A program made the translations under genes and the position numbers. Below are positions 18,451-28,627 of a stretch of DNA of 64,000 bases, piece by piece. The first letter of the stretch is position 1, and each line of letters begins with the position of its first letter. Under the pieces are notes generated by a model, which made no database searches, had not been told where the DNA came from, and saw only the letters and a program-made list of their open reading frames with translations. Origin of the DNA: Naasia lichenicola (GTDB taxonomy: Bacteria; Actinomycetota; Actinomycetes; Actinomycetales; Microbacteriaceae); NCBI RefSeq assembly GCF_004801885.1, contig NZ_SSSM01000001.1:248001-312000 (forward strand), written 5' to 3'.

Positions 18451-18533
18451 CCGGTCGCAGGACAACACTGCGGTGCGGACAGAACACCGCCGTGGGCGGC
18501 AGTGTTCTGTCCGCACGGCAGTGTTCTACCGGC
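18451..18533. repeat. Palindromic element with four AGAACACTGCCG words, 19-base step
   Basis: AACAC occurs at 18464-18468 and 18483-18487, and its complement GTGTT at 18502-18506 and 18521-18525; both steps are 19 bases. Wider matches read GACAGAACACCGCC and inverted GGCAGTGTTCTGTC. The two halves could form one long hairpin or nested ones between pdxT and yebC. Confidence 0.85.
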
Positions 18534-18566
18534 AGATGACCCGGTCGTCCGCATTCGGCCCTGACC

Positions 18567-18572
18567 TAGACT
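18567..18572 (+). promoter_or_regulatory. Candidate -10 hexamer (TAGACT) for yebC-ruvC
   Basis: TAGACT lies 34 bases before the yebC start and just after the palindromic element; the -35 region is weak (TCGTCC). Confidence 0.4.
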
Positions 18573-18605
18573 GGTCGGCGCTAGTTTCGGCAGGCAGGGA
18601 GAACG

Positions 18606-19364
18606 ATGTCAGGGCATTCCAAGTGGGCCACCACCAAGCACCAGAAGGCGATCAAGGACAGCCGTCGCGCGAAGTCGTTCGCCAAGCTGATCAAGAACAT
18701 CGAGGTGGCCGCCAAGATGGGCGGCGCCGACCTCTCGGGCAACCCGACCCTCGTCGACGCCGTGCAGAAGGCCAAGAAGACGTCGGTCCCGAATGACAAC
18801 ATCGACCGCGCGATCAAGCGAGGCGCAGGTCTCAGCGGTGAGTCGATCGACTACCAGACCATCATGTACGAGGGCTACGCCCAGGGCGGCGTCGCCCTGC
18901 TGATCGAGTGCCTCACGGACAACAAGAACCGCGCGGCGGCCGAGGTTCGCACCGCGATGAGCCGCAACGGCGGTGCGATGGCGGACCCCGGCAGCGTCGC
19001 CTACAACTTCAGCCGCAAGGGCGTCATCGCCGTCACGAAGAGCGACGGACTGACCGAGGACGACGTCCTGCTCGCCGTCCTCGACGCCGGCGCCGAAGAG
19101 GTCAACGACCGCGGCGAGGGATTCGAGATCGTCACCGAGCCGCACGACCTCGTCGCGGCGCGGGTCGCGTTGCAGGATGCGGGCATCGACTACGATTCGG
19201 CCGACGCCGAGTTCGTTCCCGGCATGAGCGTTCCCGTGGATGCTGAGACCGCGCGCAAGATCTTCAAGCTCATCGACGCGCTCGACGATCTGGACGACGT
19301 CCAGAACATCTACGCGAACTACGACATCCCGGCCGACGTCCAGGCGCAGCTCGAGGAGGACTGA
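18606..19364 (+). CDS. yebC: YebC/PmpR family translation/transcription factor
   Basis: A 252-residue cytosolic protein beginning with the family signature [14 protein letters not shown] and containing [20 protein letters not shown]. YebC proteins were named transcription regulators; more recent work links a member to relief of ribosome stalling on proline runs. The gene often precedes ruvC. ATG at 18606 has GGCAGGGAGA upstream. ruvC starts three bases after its stop. Confidence 0.94.
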   Translation: MSGHSKWATTKHQKAIKDSRRAKSFAKLIKNIEVAAKMGGADLSGNPTLVDAVQKAKKTSVPNDNIDRAIKRGAGLSGESIDYQTIMYEGYAQGGVALLIECLTDNKNRAAAEVRTAMSRNGGAMADPGSVAYNFSRKGVIAVTKSDGLTEDDVLLAVLDAGAEEVNDRGEGFEIVTEPHDLVAARVALQDAGIDYDSADAEFVPGMSVPVDAETARKIFKLIDALDDLDDVQNIYANYDIPADVQAQLEED

Positions 19365-19367
19365 CCC

Positions 19368-19949
19368 GTGGCCGGCGTGCCCGGACTCAAGCGCGTCCTC
19401 GGCATCGACCCCGGCCTCACCCGCTGCGGCGTCGGGGTCGTGGACGTGTCTCCGGATCGCAAGGCGCGGCTGGTCTACGTCGGCGTCATCCGCACCCCTC
19501 CCGAGCTGGCGCTCGAGGAGCGCGTGCTGCGGATCGGAGCGGGGATCGCCGACCTCCTGGACGAGCACCAGCCCGATGTGGTGGCGCTCGAGCGGGTCTT
19601 CGCTCAGCACAACGTCCAGACCGTGATGAGCGTCGCTCAGGCGAGCGGCGTCGCGATGTACCTGTCGGCCCAGCGCGGACTGGCCGTGGCGCTGCACACG
19701 CCGTCCGAGGTCAAGGCCGCGGTCACGGGCTACGGCTCCGCGGACAAGAAGCAGGTGGCCGCCATGGTCGCCAAGGTGCTGCGGCTCGATGCCCCACCCA
19801 CGCCGGCGGATGCCGCCGACGCGCTGGCCATCGCTATCTGCCACGCATGGCGGGCACCGGGCTCAGCGGTCGGCGGAGGCGCAGGCGCGGCGTTGACACC
19901 GGCCCAGCGCGCCTGGCAGCAGGCCGAGAAGGCGACCCGCGGGCGCTAG
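19368..19949 (+). CDS. ruvC: Crossover junction endodeoxyribonuclease RuvC
   Basis: A 193-residue Holliday-junction resolvase. The acidic active site is visible as [11 protein letters not shown] (Asp about 14), the Glu in [15 protein letters not shown] and the Asp pair in [15 protein letters not shown]. The RNase-H-like fold is complete, and a Gly/Ala-rich tail of about 30 residues is added. GTG at 19368 follows yebC. Two palindromic repeats separate it from ruvAB, so ruvAB probably has its own promoter. Confidence 0.95.
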   Translation: MAGVPGLKRVLGIDPGLTRCGVGVVDVSPDRKARLVYVGVIRTPPELALEERVLRIGAGIADLLDEHQPDVVALERVFAQHNVQTVMSVAQASGVAMYLSAQRGLAVALHTPSEVKAAVTGYGSADKKQVAAMVAKVLRLDAPPTPADAADALAIAICHAWRAPGSAVGGGAGAALTPAQRAWQQAEKATRGR

Positions 19950-19970
19950 GGGACTGTCGGCCCGCCCAAT

Positions 19971-20064
19971 CGTTGGTCGAGGAGGCCGTTCACGGCCGTC
20001 TCGAGACCGGTTGCGGAGTTCGGCCGGTCTCGAGACGGGCGCGGGGCGCCCTCCTCGACCAACG
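19971..20064. repeat. Large nested palindrome, copy 1
   Basis: Outer arms CGTTGGTCGAGGAGG and CCTCCTCGACCAACG (15 bp, perfect) enclose inner arms CCGTCTCGAGACCGG (19996-20010) and CCGGTCTCGAGACGG (20024-20038), also perfect. The central spacer is 13 bases. The segments between outer and inner arms (CCGTTCACGG-like and GCGCGGGGCG-like) do not pair. It resembles REP/BIME-type elements. Confidence 0.9.
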
Positions 20065-20101
20065 AAGAAGTCGCGTTAATCGAGCAGCGATCGTCATCTC
20101 C

Positions 20102-20191
20102 CGTTGGTCGAGGAGGCCGTTCACGGCCGTCTCGAGACCGGCTGCCGAGGTCGGGCGGTCTCGAGACGGGCGCGGGGCGCCCTCCTCGACC
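20102..20191. repeat. Large nested palindrome, copy 2
   Basis: Direct copy of 19971-20064, starting 131 bases later. Arms are nearly identical, but the 13-base spacer differs (CTGCCGAGGTCGG instead of TTGCGGAGTTCGG) and the last arm breaks off after CCTCCTCGACC. A third partial match (21 bases, one mismatch) lies at 32669-32689. Confidence 0.9.
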
Positions 20192-20271
20192 TACAGGTCG
20201 CGTTCGAACACTTCTTCGACTCGCCGACCGGCAGGTGGCGGGGCGTCGGCGGTGCCGCTTAGCCTGACGGC

Positions 20272-20880
20272 ATGATCTCGTCCCTGCGCGGAACCGTTCT
20301 CGCCGTGTCCGGCACGCAGGCGGTGATCGACGTCGGGGGAGTGGGCTACTCGGTCGCCGTCACCCCGCAGCATGCCCTCCAGCTGCGTACCGGCGCGGAA
20401 GCCGTCGTGCACACCACGCTCATCGTGCGTGAGGACGACATGTCGCTCTACGCCTTCGAGGACCTCGACGCCCAGCAGGTGTTCGATCTGCTCCGCGGCG
20501 TCACCGGGGTCGGGCCGAAGTCCGCGATGGCCGTCCTCGCCACCATGTCGCCCGACCTGATCGCCGACGCCGTGGCCACCGAGAACGACTCCGCATTCCG
20601 CAAGGTGTCCGGGATCGGACCCAAGACCGCGAAGCTCATCATCGTCTCGCTCACCGGCAAGGTCTTCGCCCGCACCACTCCCTCCGCCGTCGCTCCCGCC
20701 CAGCGCGCGGGTGGCGCCGACGTGGTCGTCGCGCTCGTGGGCCTCGGCTGGCCCGAGCGCGTGGCGCAGGCCACCGTCGAGGAGGTCATCGCCGAGACCG
20801 GCGGCGGCAGCACCCAGGTGCTGCTGCGCGCAGCGCTGTCCCGGCTCGGGCCCCGCCAGCTCAGCGGAAGCAGCTCATGA
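20272..20880 (+). CDS. ruvA: Holliday junction branch migration protein RuvA
   Basis: A 202-residue DNA-binding subunit that holds the four-way junction for RuvB. It has an OB-fold N-terminus ([14 protein letters not shown]), two helix-hairpin-helix motifs ([31 protein letters not shown]) and a C-terminal domain III that contacts RuvB. ATG at 20272 is six bases after TAGCCT (20260-20265) with no ribosome site, so a leaderless transcript is likely. It overlaps ruvB by ATGA. Confidence 0.95.
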   Translation: MISSLRGTVLAVSGTQAVIDVGGVGYSVAVTPQHALQLRTGAEAVVHTTLIVREDDMSLYAFEDLDAQQVFDLLRGVTGVGPKSAMAVLATMSPDLIADAVATENDSAFRKVSGIGPKTAKLIIVSLTGKVFARTTPSAVAPAQRAGGADVVVALVGLGWPERVAQATVEEVIAETGGGSTQVLLRAALSRLGPRQLSGSSS

Positions 20881-21896
20881 GCGAGGTCATGCCAACGCCC
20901 GAATCCGAGGCGGAGCTTGCCTTCGAGGGCGCCCTGCGCCCCAAGTCGCTCTCCGAGTTCGTCGGCCAGCAGAAGGTACGAGGACAGCTCCAGCTGCTGC
21001 TGCACGCCGCCACCCTGCAGAACCGCACGCCCGACCACATCCTGCTCGCCGGTCCGCCTGGGCTCGGCAAGACCACCCTCGCGATGATCGTCGCCTACGA
21101 GAGCGGCCGGCCGCTCCGGATGTCCAGCGGCCCCGCCATCCAGCACGCTGGCGACCTCGCCGCCGTGCTCTCGTCGCTGGTGCCCGGCGAGGTGCTCTTC
21201 ATCGACGAGATCCACCGGATGGCCCGTTCCGCCGAGGAGATGCTCTACCTCGCCATGGAGGACTTCCGGATCGACATCATGGTCGGCAAGGGCGCGGGTG
21301 CCACGTCCATCCCGCTCGACCTCGCCCCCTTCACCCTCGTGGGCGCCACGACCCGCTCCGGGCTGCTGCCGAACCCGCTCCGAGACCGCTTCGGATTCAC
21401 CGCCCACCTCGAGTTCTACGAGACGGGCGAGCTCGAGCGGGTGCTCGCCCGGGCGGCCGAGATGCTCGAGCTGGAGGTCGATCCGGGCGCGCTGACCTCG
21501 ATCGCGAGCCGCAGCCGCGGCACGCCCCGCATCGCCAACCGGCTGCTGCGCCGGGTGCGGGACTATGCGCTCGTCCACCGGACGACAGCCGGGCAGGAGG
21601 CGGTCGACGCCGCCCTCGAGCTCTACGACGTGGACGAGCTCGGCCTCGACCGGCTCGACCGTGCCGTGCTCGACGCCATCCTCACCCGCTTCGAAGGGGG
21701 ACCGGTAGGACTCAACACGCTCGCCGTCTCGGTGGGCGAGGAGGCGGACACCATCGAGTCGGTCGTCGAGCCGTTCCTGGTGCGGATCGGGCTGCTGAGC
21801 CGCACTCCGCGGGGCCGTGTGGCGACGGCAGCGGGCTGGCGACACCTCGGCCGTCGAGCGGCCATTCCGGCCGCGCTGTTCGACGACCAGCTATGA
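20877..21896 (+). CDS. ruvB: Holliday junction branch migration helicase RuvB
   Basis: A 339-residue AAA+ motor. Walker [10 protein letters not shown] at about 59-67, Walker B FIDEIHRM, sensor 1 [11 protein letters not shown], the arginine finger in PLRDRFGF, and a C-terminal winged helix are present. It works with RuvA and RuvC on recombination intermediates. Start ATG overlaps the ruvA stop. A hairpin follows four bases after its own stop. Confidence 0.96.
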   Translation: MSEVMPTPESEAELAFEGALRPKSLSEFVGQQKVRGQLQLLLHAATLQNRTPDHILLAGPPGLGKTTLAMIVAYESGRPLRMSSGPAIQHAGDLAAVLSSLVPGEVLFIDEIHRMARSAEEMLYLAMEDFRIDIMVGKGAGATSIPLDLAPFTLVGATTRSGLLPNPLRDRFGFTAHLEFYETGELERVLARAAEMLELEVDPGALTSIASRSRGTPRIANRLLRRVRDYALVHRTTAGQEAVDAALELYDVDELGLDRLDRAVLDAILTRFEGGPVGLNTLAVSVGEEADTIESVVEPFLVRIGLLSRTPRGRVATAAGWRHLGRRAAIPAALFDDQL

Positions 21897-21899
21897 TCA

Positions 21900-21933
21900 T
21901 CCGAAGCCGGGCGCCTGTGTGCGCGGCTTCGGA
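21900..21933 (+). terminator. Hairpin after ruvB
   Basis: TCCGAAGCCG (21900-21909) pairs with CGGCTTCGGA (21924-21933); 14-base loop. It has no T-rich tail, as is usual for terminators in this phylum. Confidence 0.6.
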
Positions 21934-22012
21934 CAGGCTTCCAGAGGCCCGCCCCCGCGGCGATGTCGATCCCGGCGGCTCGGGCACCAACCGCGCTTTC
22001 AGGACCTGTCGC

Positions 22013-22018
22013 TACACT
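22013..22018 (+). promoter_or_regulatory. Candidate -10 hexamer (TACACT) for yajC-secDF
   Basis: TACACT lies 70 bases before the yajC start, in the gap after the ruvB hairpin; no obvious -35. Confidence 0.4.
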
Positions 22019-22087
22019 GCTCGCAACAATTGCACCGCGCGCTGACCTCGCGTCCCGCGTCGGTACCTTCAGGAAGGCTGCACTCTC

Positions 22088-22519
22088 GTGCCCAATCTCT
22101 TCGCCGATCCGCTGACTCTCGTCATGCTCGCGGTGCTCGCCGTGCTCATCTTCTTCATGTTCCGCAACAGCCGCAAGCGCCAGCGCGATGCCGCGGCGAT
22201 GCAGGACCGCACCCAGGTCGGCGCCAAGATCATGACCAACTTCGGCCTCTTCGGCACCATCGTCGCGATCAACGACGAGGAGAACGAGGTCCAGGTCGAA
22301 TCGACTCCCGGCACCATCGTCACCGTTCACCGCCAGACGATCGCCAAGATCATCACCGCCCCGGGCGAGGTCGTCACCGACGACGAGGCCGAGCTGGCCG
22401 AGGAGGGCGTCCTCCTCGCCGACGAGCCCGAGTACGGACAGCGCAAGGACTCGCTCGACGCCGGCGACCGGACTGCGGATGGACGCGCGGCGTCGAATTC
22501 GCAGAAAGCCGCCGAATAG
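22088..22519 (+). CDS. yajC: Preprotein translocase subunit YajC
   Basis: A 143-residue single-span membrane protein (helix at about 8-26, LTLVMLAVLAVLIFFMF), then a basic stop-transfer stretch (RNSRKRQRD) and a small cytosolic domain. The part KIMTNFGLFGTIVAINDEEN matches the family. It associates with SecDF to aid protein export. The acidic C-terminal tail of about 50 residues is longer than usual. GTG at 22088. The secD gene follows after 106 bases. Confidence 0.9.
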   Translation: MPNLFADPLTLVMLAVLAVLIFFMFRNSRKRQRDAAAMQDRTQVGAKIMTNFGLFGTIVAINDEENEVQVESTPGTIVTVHRQTIAKIITAPGEVVTDDEAELAEEGVLLADEPEYGQRKDSLDAGDRTADGRAASNSQKAAE

Positions 22520-22625
22520 TCGGTAGCGTCAACGTGCCCGCCGACGAGGCGGGCACATTGCCGCGCCACGCGTGCGCCCATCGTCGGGGCCGCGCGGCGA
22601 CGGCTCGATAGAAAGCAGAGCCACG

Positions 22626-24464
22626 TTGGCCAAAACGACGAGCCCGGTCCGCAAGGCGTGGCGCTCCCTCGCCATCCTGGGCGGCATCATCGTCGCCCTT
22701 GTCGGCGTCAACCTCGCGGGCGTCCTCATCCCGGGCGCCGGCGGACAGTGGGCCCCCAAGCTCGCACTCGACCTCGAGGGCGGCACGCAGATCATCCTCG
22801 CCCCGGTGGTCGACGGCGACACCCAGGTCTCGCAGGAGCAGCTCAACCAGGCCGTCTCGATCATCCGCCAGCGCATCGACTCCGCCGGCGTGAGCGAGTC
22901 GGAGATCACCACGCAGGGCGCCAGCAACATCGTCGTCTCCATCCCCGGCCAGCCCGATGAGCAGACGCTGGAGCGCATCGAGGCTTCGGCCAAGCTCGAA
23001 TTCCGCCCCGTGCTCCTCGCGGGCACGCCGTCGACGGACAGCATCGGCGGCACGGACAGCGCGACGCCCACCCCGACGCCCACCCCCAGCGTTGCGGATA
23101 CGCCGGCGCCGGCTCCCACGGACGCCAGCGATGTCTCGCAGGTCACCCCGGCTCTGCAGACCGCCTACGACGCCTTCGACTGCTCCGACATCGACAGCAG
23201 CAAGGTCGCACCCGCCGATCAGCCGCTGGTCACCTGCGAGACCGACGGCTCGATCAAGTACATCCTCGGCCCGGTCGAGATCGACGGCGCCGACGTCTCG
23301 AACGCGATGAGCGGTGTCGTCTCCACCAGCACCGGTGCCAGCACGGGCCAGTGGGCCGTCAACATCGACTTCAACGATCAGGGCGCCGAGGAGTTCGGCG
23401 CGGTCACCGCCCGACTCATCCAGCTGACCTCGCCGCGCAACCAGTTCGGCATCGTGCTCGACGGCCGCGTCATCTCCGCACCTGTCGCCCAGGCGGTGAT
23501 CACCGACGGCAACGCGCAGATCACCGGCAACTTCGACCAGGAGACCTCCAAGTCCCTCGCCGATCAGCTGAAGTACGGCGCCCTCCCCATCAGCTTCACC
23601 GTGCAGAGCTCCGATGTGATCTCGGCGACCCTCGGCAGCTCGCAGCTGCAGAGCGGCCTCATCGCCGGCCTCATCGGCCTGATCCTGGTCGTGATCTACT
23701 CGCTCATCCAGTACCGGACCCTCGGATTCGTGACGGTCGCGTCGCTCGTGGTCGCGTCGGTGATCACCTACCTGCTGATCACCTTCCTGTCCTGGCGTGA
23801 GGGCTACCGGCTGTCGCTCGCAGGAGTCGCGGGTCTGATCGTGGCGATCGGCATCACGGCCGACTCGTTCATCGTGTACTTCGAGCGCATCCGCGACGAG
23901 CTACGCGACGGCCGCGGCCTCAGCGGAGCGGTCGAAGCCGGCTGGAAGCGCGCGCTGCGCACCATCATCGCGTCGGACACCGTCAACTTCCTCGCCGCCA
24001 TCGTGCTGTTCCTCGTGGCGATCGGCAACGTGCGCGGCTTCGCGCTGACGCTCGGTCTCACCACCATCATCGACCTCATCGTCGTAACGCTCTTCACCCA
24101 CCCGGTTCTTCAGCTGATCTCGAAGACCCGGTTCTTCAGCGAGGGGCATCGCCTGTCCGGGCTCGACCCGCGTGCCCTCGGCGCCGTCTACCGCGGCCGG
24201 GCGGAGTTCCGACCCCCGGCGGTATCGACCGCGCGCACGGCAGCCAGTCGCGGCGAGGCCGCGCGTCGCCAGACGATCGCGGAGCGCAAGGCGGCCGAGT
24301 CCGCGCCCACGCAGGACACCCGCGTCCCGGCCGGCGTCGACAGCGGCGCCACGGGCACGTCCAGCACGACGGCCACCGGCACGAAGACGCCCGGCACGAA
24401 GAACACCGGCACGAATTCCAGCAGCACGAAGCCGACGACCGGCGCGAAGGGCGGCAAGCGCTGA
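22626..24464 (+). CDS. secD: Protein translocase subunit SecD
   Basis: A 612-residue membrane protein with six helices: one near the N-terminus (about 16-36) and five in the second half from about 340 to 510. The large extracytoplasmic P1 domain has LALDLEGGTQIIL and QFGIVLDGRVISAPV. SecDF uses the proton gradient to complete secretion. A Thr/Pro-rich insert lies at about 140-160, and the cytosolic tail of about 90 residues is Thr/Gly/Ser-rich; both look variable. Start TTG at 22626 is chosen because the family N-terminus begins here. secF overlaps by one base. Confidence 0.94.
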   Translation: MAKTTSPVRKAWRSLAILGGIIVALVGVNLAGVLIPGAGGQWAPKLALDLEGGTQIILAPVVDGDTQVSQEQLNQAVSIIRQRIDSAGVSESEITTQGASNIVVSIPGQPDEQTLERIEASAKLEFRPVLLAGTPSTDSIGGTDSATPTPTPTPSVADTPAPAPTDASDVSQVTPALQTAYDAFDCSDIDSSKVAPADQPLVTCETDGSIKYILGPVEIDGADVSNAMSGVVSTSTGASTGQWAVNIDFNDQGAEEFGAVTARLIQLTSPRNQFGIVLDGRVISAPVAQAVITDGNAQITGNFDQETSKSLADQLKYGALPISFTVQSSDVISATLGSSQLQSGLIAGLIGLILVVIYSLIQYRTLGFVTVASLVVASVITYLLITFLSWREGYRLSLAGVAGLIVAIGITADSFIVYFERIRDELRDGRGLSGAVEAGWKRALRTIIASDTVNFLAAIVLFLVAIGNVRGFALTLGLTTIIDLIVVTLFTHPVLQLISKTRFFSEGHRLSGLDPRALGAVYRGRAEFRPPAVSTARTAASRGEAARRQTIAERKAAESAPTQDTRVPAGVDSGATGTSSTTATGTKTPGTKNTGTNSSSTKPTTGAKGGKR

Positions 24465-25450
24465 TGGCCAGCTTCTCCGATTTCGGCAACGACCTGTACA
24501 CGGGCAAGCGCTCGATCGACTTCATCTCGCGGCGACGGGTCTGGTTCCTCATCTCGGCGATCGCGGTGCTGATCGCCATCGTGGTCCCGATCCTGCGGGG
24601 CGGCTTCGTCCTCGGCATCGAGTTCACCGGGGGATCGCAGTTCCAGATCTCCGGCGTGGACACGAAGGATCAGACCCTCGCGGAAGACGCCGTGCAATCC
24701 GTCGTCCCCGAGATCGTGCCTCGTGTGACGACCGTCGGCAGCGACGGCATCCGCGTGCAGACCGATCAGCTCACGGACGACGACTCGACCCAGGTGCGGC
24801 TTGCCCTCGCCTCGGCGTACGAGGTCGATCAGGCCGACGTCACCGAATCGTTCATCGGTCCGTCATGGGGTCAGGACATCAGCCGGCAGGCGCTGTTCGG
24901 CCTCGGTGTGTTCCTCGCGGCCGCATTCATCTTCATGGCGCTCTACTTCCGCACCTGGAAGATGTCGGTCGCGGCCATGGTGGCGCTGCTGCACGACCTC
25001 ATCATCACCGCGGGCGTCTACGGGATCGTCGGCTTCGAGGTCACGCCGGCGGCGGTCATCGGATTCCTCACGATCCTCGGATACTCGCTCTACGACACGG
25101 TCGTGGTGTTCGACAAGATCCGCGAGAACACGATGGGCGGCGAATCGTCATCCGGGCGGACCTTCGTCGAGTCCGTCAACCTCGCGGTGAATCAGACCCT
25201 CGTGCGCTCGATCAACACATCGGCCGTCGCGATCCTGCCGATCGCCTCGATCCTCTTCATCGGCGCGTTCGTGCTCGGCGCGGGGACCCTGCGCGACATC
25301 GCGCTCGCCCTCTTCATCGGGGTGCTCATCGGCACCTACTCGACGATCTTCGTCGCGGCCCCGCTCTACGCCACGCTGCGCCAGGGCGAATCCGAGATCA
25401 AGAAGCAGAGCAAGCGGACTCTCGAGCTCCGCGCGAAGAGCGTCGCCTGA
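24464..25450 (+). CDS. secF: Protein translocase subunit SecF
   Basis: A 328-residue partner of SecD with six membrane helices (first at about 27-45, the rest from about 140 on). VLGIEFTGGSQFQI and GYSLYDTVVVFDKIREN are the typical SecF segments. TGATG overlap with secD shows coupled translation. The gene ends the translocase unit; a 15-base tandem repeat follows in the gap before rel. Confidence 0.95.
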   Translation: MASFSDFGNDLYTGKRSIDFISRRRVWFLISAIAVLIAIVVPILRGGFVLGIEFTGGSQFQISGVDTKDQTLAEDAVQSVVPEIVPRVTTVGSDGIRVQTDQLTDDDSTQVRLALASAYEVDQADVTESFIGPSWGQDISRQALFGLGVFLAAAFIFMALYFRTWKMSVAAMVALLHDLIITAGVYGIVGFEVTPAAVIGFLTILGYSLYDTVVVFDKIRENTMGGESSSGRTFVESVNLAVNQTLVRSINTSAVAILPIASILFIGAFVLGAGTLRDIALALFIGVLIGTYSTIFVAAPLYATLRQGESEIKKQSKRTLELRAKSVA

Positions 25451-25471
25451 TCGCGGGCGGCCTCGCCGCAT

Positions 25472-25546
25472 GCCGAGTACTCGACATCGGGTACTCGGAC
25501 GTCGGGTACCCGGGCATCAGGGACTCGGACGTCGGGTACTCGCAGG
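25472..25546. repeat. 15-base tandem repeat, five units
   Basis: Units begin at 25472, 25487, 25502, 25517 and 25532. The consensus is TCGGGTACTCGGACG, with variants such as TCGGGTACCCGGGCA and TCAGGGACTCGGACG. Each core (GAGTAC, GGGTAC) is near-palindromic, so single units can be read in either direction. It lies between secF and rel. Confidence 0.85.
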
Positions 25547-25605
25547 GCGAACAGCGAAATACAGCCGGGTGTCCTAACGTTGCAGTCGATGCAGGAGGTT
25601 GACGA

Positions 25606-27915
25606 GTGACGGAAGCACCGGTTACGAGGGCGGGCTCCGCCGCGAGCCCGGCGGGCGCTCCCACACCGCCGAGCACCAACACCAGCTCACTCCGCCGCCT
25701 GGTGCCGCGGATCTTCTCCCGCTCACAGCCCACCGGCGCGGTCGACACCCTGCTGCGCACCGTCCGCACGCATCATCCCAAGGCCGACCTCAGCATCATC
25801 GAGCGCGCCTACGCCGTCGCCGAGAAGGCGCACGCGGATCAGAAGCGGGACAGCGGCGAGCCGTACATCACCCACCCCGTCGCGGTGGCGCAGATCATCG
25901 CAGAGCTCGGCATCGGCCCGAAGACGATCGCGGCAGCGCTGCTGCACGACACGGTCGAAGACACCGGATACTCGCTCGACGAGCTGCGTCGCGAGTTCGG
26001 CGATGAGGTCGGCATGCTGGTCGACGGTGTCACCAAGCTCGACAAGCTGAAGTACGGCGACAGCGCGCAGGCCGAGACCGTCCGCAAGATGGTCGTCGCG
26101 ATGTCGAAGGACATCCGCGTGCTCGTCATCAAGCTCGCCGACCGGCTGCACAACGCCCGCACATGGGGCTTCGTCTCGCCTCAGCGCGCCGCCAAGAAGG
26201 CGCAGGAGACCCTCGAGATCTACGCGCCGCTCGCGCACCGCCTGGGCATCCAGACCATCAAGCTCGAGCTCGAGGACCTGTCGTTCGCGGTGCTCTACCC
26301 CAAGCTCTACGCCGAGATCGAGAGCCTCGTCCGGCAGCGCACCCCGCGGCGCGGGGCCTTCGTTCAGGAGGTCATCGACACGGTCGTCGAGGACCTCCGC
26401 TCCGCCCGGATCAAGGGCACCGTCGCCGGTCGGCCGAAGCAGTACTACTCGATCTACCAGAAGATGATCGTGCGCGGCCGCGAGTTCGACGAGATCTACG
26501 ACCTCGTCGGCATCCGCGTGCTCGTCGACTCCCTGCGCGACTGCTACGCCGTGCTCGGCGCGATCCACTCCCGCTGGACCCCGGTGCCGGGACGCTTTAA
26601 GGACTACATCGCGACGCCGAAGTTCAACCTGTACCAGTCGCTGCATACGACCGTCATCGGGCCGGACGGCCGCCCGGTCGAGATCCAGATCCGCACCCAC
26701 GACATGCATCACCGCGCCGAGTTCGGCGTCGCCGCGCACTGGAAGTACAAGGAGCGGCTGGCGGGCAAGAACTCCAAGGTCGCCCAGGCGACGTCTCAGA
26801 GCGAGACGGACATGGCCTGGCTCGCGCACATCTCCGACTGGCAGGCCGAGACCGCCGACCCGGGGGAGTTCCTCGACTCCCTGCGCTTCGAGATCGGCGC
26901 CAAGGAGGTCTACGTCTTCACCCCGAAGGGCAAGGTCATCGGCCTGCCCTCCGGCGCCACCCCGGTGGACTTCGCCTACGCGGTGCACACCGACGTCGGC
27001 CACCGCACCATGGGCGCCAAGGTCAACGGCCGCCTCGTCCCGCTCGAGAGCGGACTGAACAGCGGCGACGTGGTCGAGATCTTCACCTCCAAGAATCCCG
27101 ATTCCGGGCCCAGCCAGGACTGGCTGCAGTTCGTCAAGAGCCCTCGCGCCCGCAACAAGATCCGCCAGTGGTTCACCAAGGAGCGGCGCGAAGAGGCCAT
27201 CGAGCAGGGCAAGGACGCGATCTCGCGGGCCATGCGCAAGCAGAACCTGCCCCTGCAGCGCCTGATGAGTCAGGACGTCTTCGCCGAGGTCGCCGGACAG
27301 CTGCGCTACGACGACGTCTCCGCCCTCTACGCCGCACTCGGCGAGGGGCACGTCTCGACGCAGTCGGTCATCGAGAAGGTGCTCGCCTTCGTGCAGGGCG
27401 AGCCCGAGGCCGAAGAGGCCGAGACGATCCCGTCGCGGGGACCGAGCCGATCGCTGCGCGGCACCGACTCGGGCATCCTCGTCCGCGGAGCGTCCGACAT
27501 CCTCGTCAAGCTGGCCAAGTGCTGCACCCCGGTGCCCGGCGACGACGTCGTCGGCTTCGTCACCCGTGGCTCCGGAGTCTCGGTGCACCGATCCGACTGC
27601 AACAACGTCTCATCGCTGCTCACCGAACCCGAGCGGATGATCGAGGTCGAGTGGGCGCCCTCGTCCAAGAGCGTGTTCCTGGTCCAGATCCAGGTGGAGG
27701 CGCTCGACCGTTCAGGGCTGCTCTCCGACGTCACCCGCGTGCTGTCGGAGCACCACGTGAACATCCTGTCGGCGACCGTCTCGACCTCGAGCGACCGCCT
27801 TGCGCTGAGCCGCTTCCTGTTCGAGATGGGCGACACCACCCACCTCGACCGGGTGCTCAACGCGGTCCGACGGATCGACGCCGTCTACGACGTCTACCGG
27901 GTCAGCGCCGGCTAG
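25606..27915 (+). CDS. rel: Bifunctional (p)ppGpp synthetase/hydrolase Rel
   Basis: A 769-residue long RSH protein. The HD hydrolase domain has [16 protein letters not shown] and [13 protein letters not shown], both intact. The synthetase domain has [36 protein letters not shown] and [19 protein letters not shown], zinc-finger ([15 protein letters not shown]) and ACT domains follow. It should make and degrade ppGpp in response to starvation. GTG at 25606 with CAGGAGG upstream. The first 40 residues are disordered. Its 3' end overlaps the convergent gene by 14 bases. Confidence 0.95.
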   Translation: MTEAPVTRAGSAASPAGAPTPPSTNTSSLRRLVPRIFSRSQPTGAVDTLLRTVRTHHPKADLSIIERAYAVAEKAHADQKRDSGEPYITHPVAVAQIIAELGIGPKTIAAALLHDTVEDTGYSLDELRREFGDEVGMLVDGVTKLDKLKYGDSAQAETVRKMVVAMSKDIRVLVIKLADRLHNARTWGFVSPQRAAKKAQETLEIYAPLAHRLGIQTIKLELEDLSFAVLYPKLYAEIESLVRQRTPRRGAFVQEVIDTVVEDLRSARIKGTVAGRPKQYYSIYQKMIVRGREFDEIYDLVGIRVLVDSLRDCYAVLGAIHSRWTPVPGRFKDYIATPKFNLYQSLHTTVIGPDGRPVEIQIRTHDMHHRAEFGVAAHWKYKERLAGKNSKVAQATSQSETDMAWLAHISDWQAETADPGEFLDSLRFEIGAKEVYVFTPKGKVIGLPSGATPVDFAYAVHTDVGHRTMGAKVNGRLVPLESGLNSGDVVEIFTSKNPDSGPSQDWLQFVKSPRARNKIRQWFTKERREEAIEQGKDAISRAMRKQNLPLQRLMSQDVFAEVAGQLRYDDVSALYAALGEGHVSTQSVIEKVLAFVQGEPEAEEAETIPSRGPSRSLRGTDSGILVRGASDILVKLAKCCTPVPGDDVVGFVTRGSGVSVHRSDCNNVSSLLTEPERMIEVEWAPSSKSVFLVQIQVEALDRSGLLSDVTRVLSEHHVNILSATVSTSSDRLALSRFLFEMGDTTHLDRVLNAVRRIDAVYDVYRVSAG

Positions 27916-28627
27916 CAGGCGCCGTTGTTCCCGACGGGCGCGAGCCGGCAGCGTTCGTCAGGCGCGCCTCGATCTGGTCCGCGCGTGCTGTCGCCGCCGC
28001 GGCCCGGGTGGCGAACCTCTGGTCGGTCATCGCCTCCCTGAGCTGGTGCAGCTCGCCGAGGGAGTCGGCCGACCGATCGAGCAGCGCGATCACGGCATCC
28101 GACCAATCGCTGGCCTCGGGCGCCTCTCGGAGAAGGTCGATCGCCGTCCGTCGTGGCGAGGTGAGGCGGAGCCCGCGCACGGACTCGATCTCATCGGGGT
28201 GCAGCGCGATCTCGCGGACGCCCGTCCGCGGCAGCGGCACGACCGAGGTCGCGGCCCCCCTGTCCCGCATCGTTCGGTCGGCTGCAGAAGGGTTCCGCGC
28301 CCACCGGTCGCGCCCACCAGACCCCTGCACATCCCGGTCGTTCGACGTCCGGCGTGGTCGCGAACGACGGGGCTCGCGACAGACGCAGCTGTCATAGGGG
28401 GTCTGCAGGACTCGCGTGGCGCCCCACACCCACGCCGCAGTCCAGCGATCCGCGATCAGTCGCGGCGCGAGGGTGGCGGCCACGACGTCCGCGCGGGTCT
28501 CGAGCGTCAGCGGTTCGCCCGCCGCCACCCACGACTCGCCGACGGCGCGGAGCACCCCGAGCAGTCGGAGGGAGGACAGCTCGGCGATGTCGAGATCACG
28601 GGTGGTGAGAACGGGGGAGAGGCGCAT
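27902..28627 (-). CDS. Hypothetical protein, AbiEi-antitoxin/DUF559-related type
   Basis: A 241-residue basic protein. [20 protein letters not shown] followed by [11 protein letters not shown], and [15 protein letters not shown] with [18 protein letters not shown], resemble the C-terminal domain of actinobacterial AbiEi-like antitoxin proteins. The central part (about residues 85-130) is polar and very Arg-rich. No partner toxin gene (AbiEii-type nucleotidyltransferase) is adjacent, so a toxin-antitoxin role is unproven. ATG at 28627 is preferred over the longer start at 28696. It converges on rel. Confidence 0.55.
   Translation of the reverse strand: MRLSPVLTTRDLDIAELSSLRLLGVLRAVGESWVAAGEPLTLETRADVVAATLAPRLIADRWTAAWVWGATRVLQTPYDSCVCREPRRSRPRRTSNDRDVQGSGGRDRWARNPSAADRTMRDRGAATSVVPLPRTGVREIALHPDEIESVRGLRLTSPRRTAIDLLREAPEASDWSDAVIALLDRSADSLGELHQLREAMTDQRFATRAAAATARADQIEARLTNAAGSRPSGTTAPASRR

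Larger units (their letters stand above)
19950..20271. other. Gene-free gap between ruvC and ruvA
   Basis: 322 bases with no convincing gene. It is almost filled by two copies of a large palindromic repeat (19971-20064, 20102-20191), then a short stretch with the ruvA promoter-like hexamer TAGCCT at 20260-20265. Confidence 0.8.

Noticed and set aside
19971-20191. CRISPR array
   Set aside because: Only two repeats of about 90 bases with internal palindromes, no regular spacers and no cas genes.
25472-25546. Small coding repeat (DVGYS-like units)
   Set aside because: No start or ribosome site in that frame; better explained as a DNA tandem repeat.
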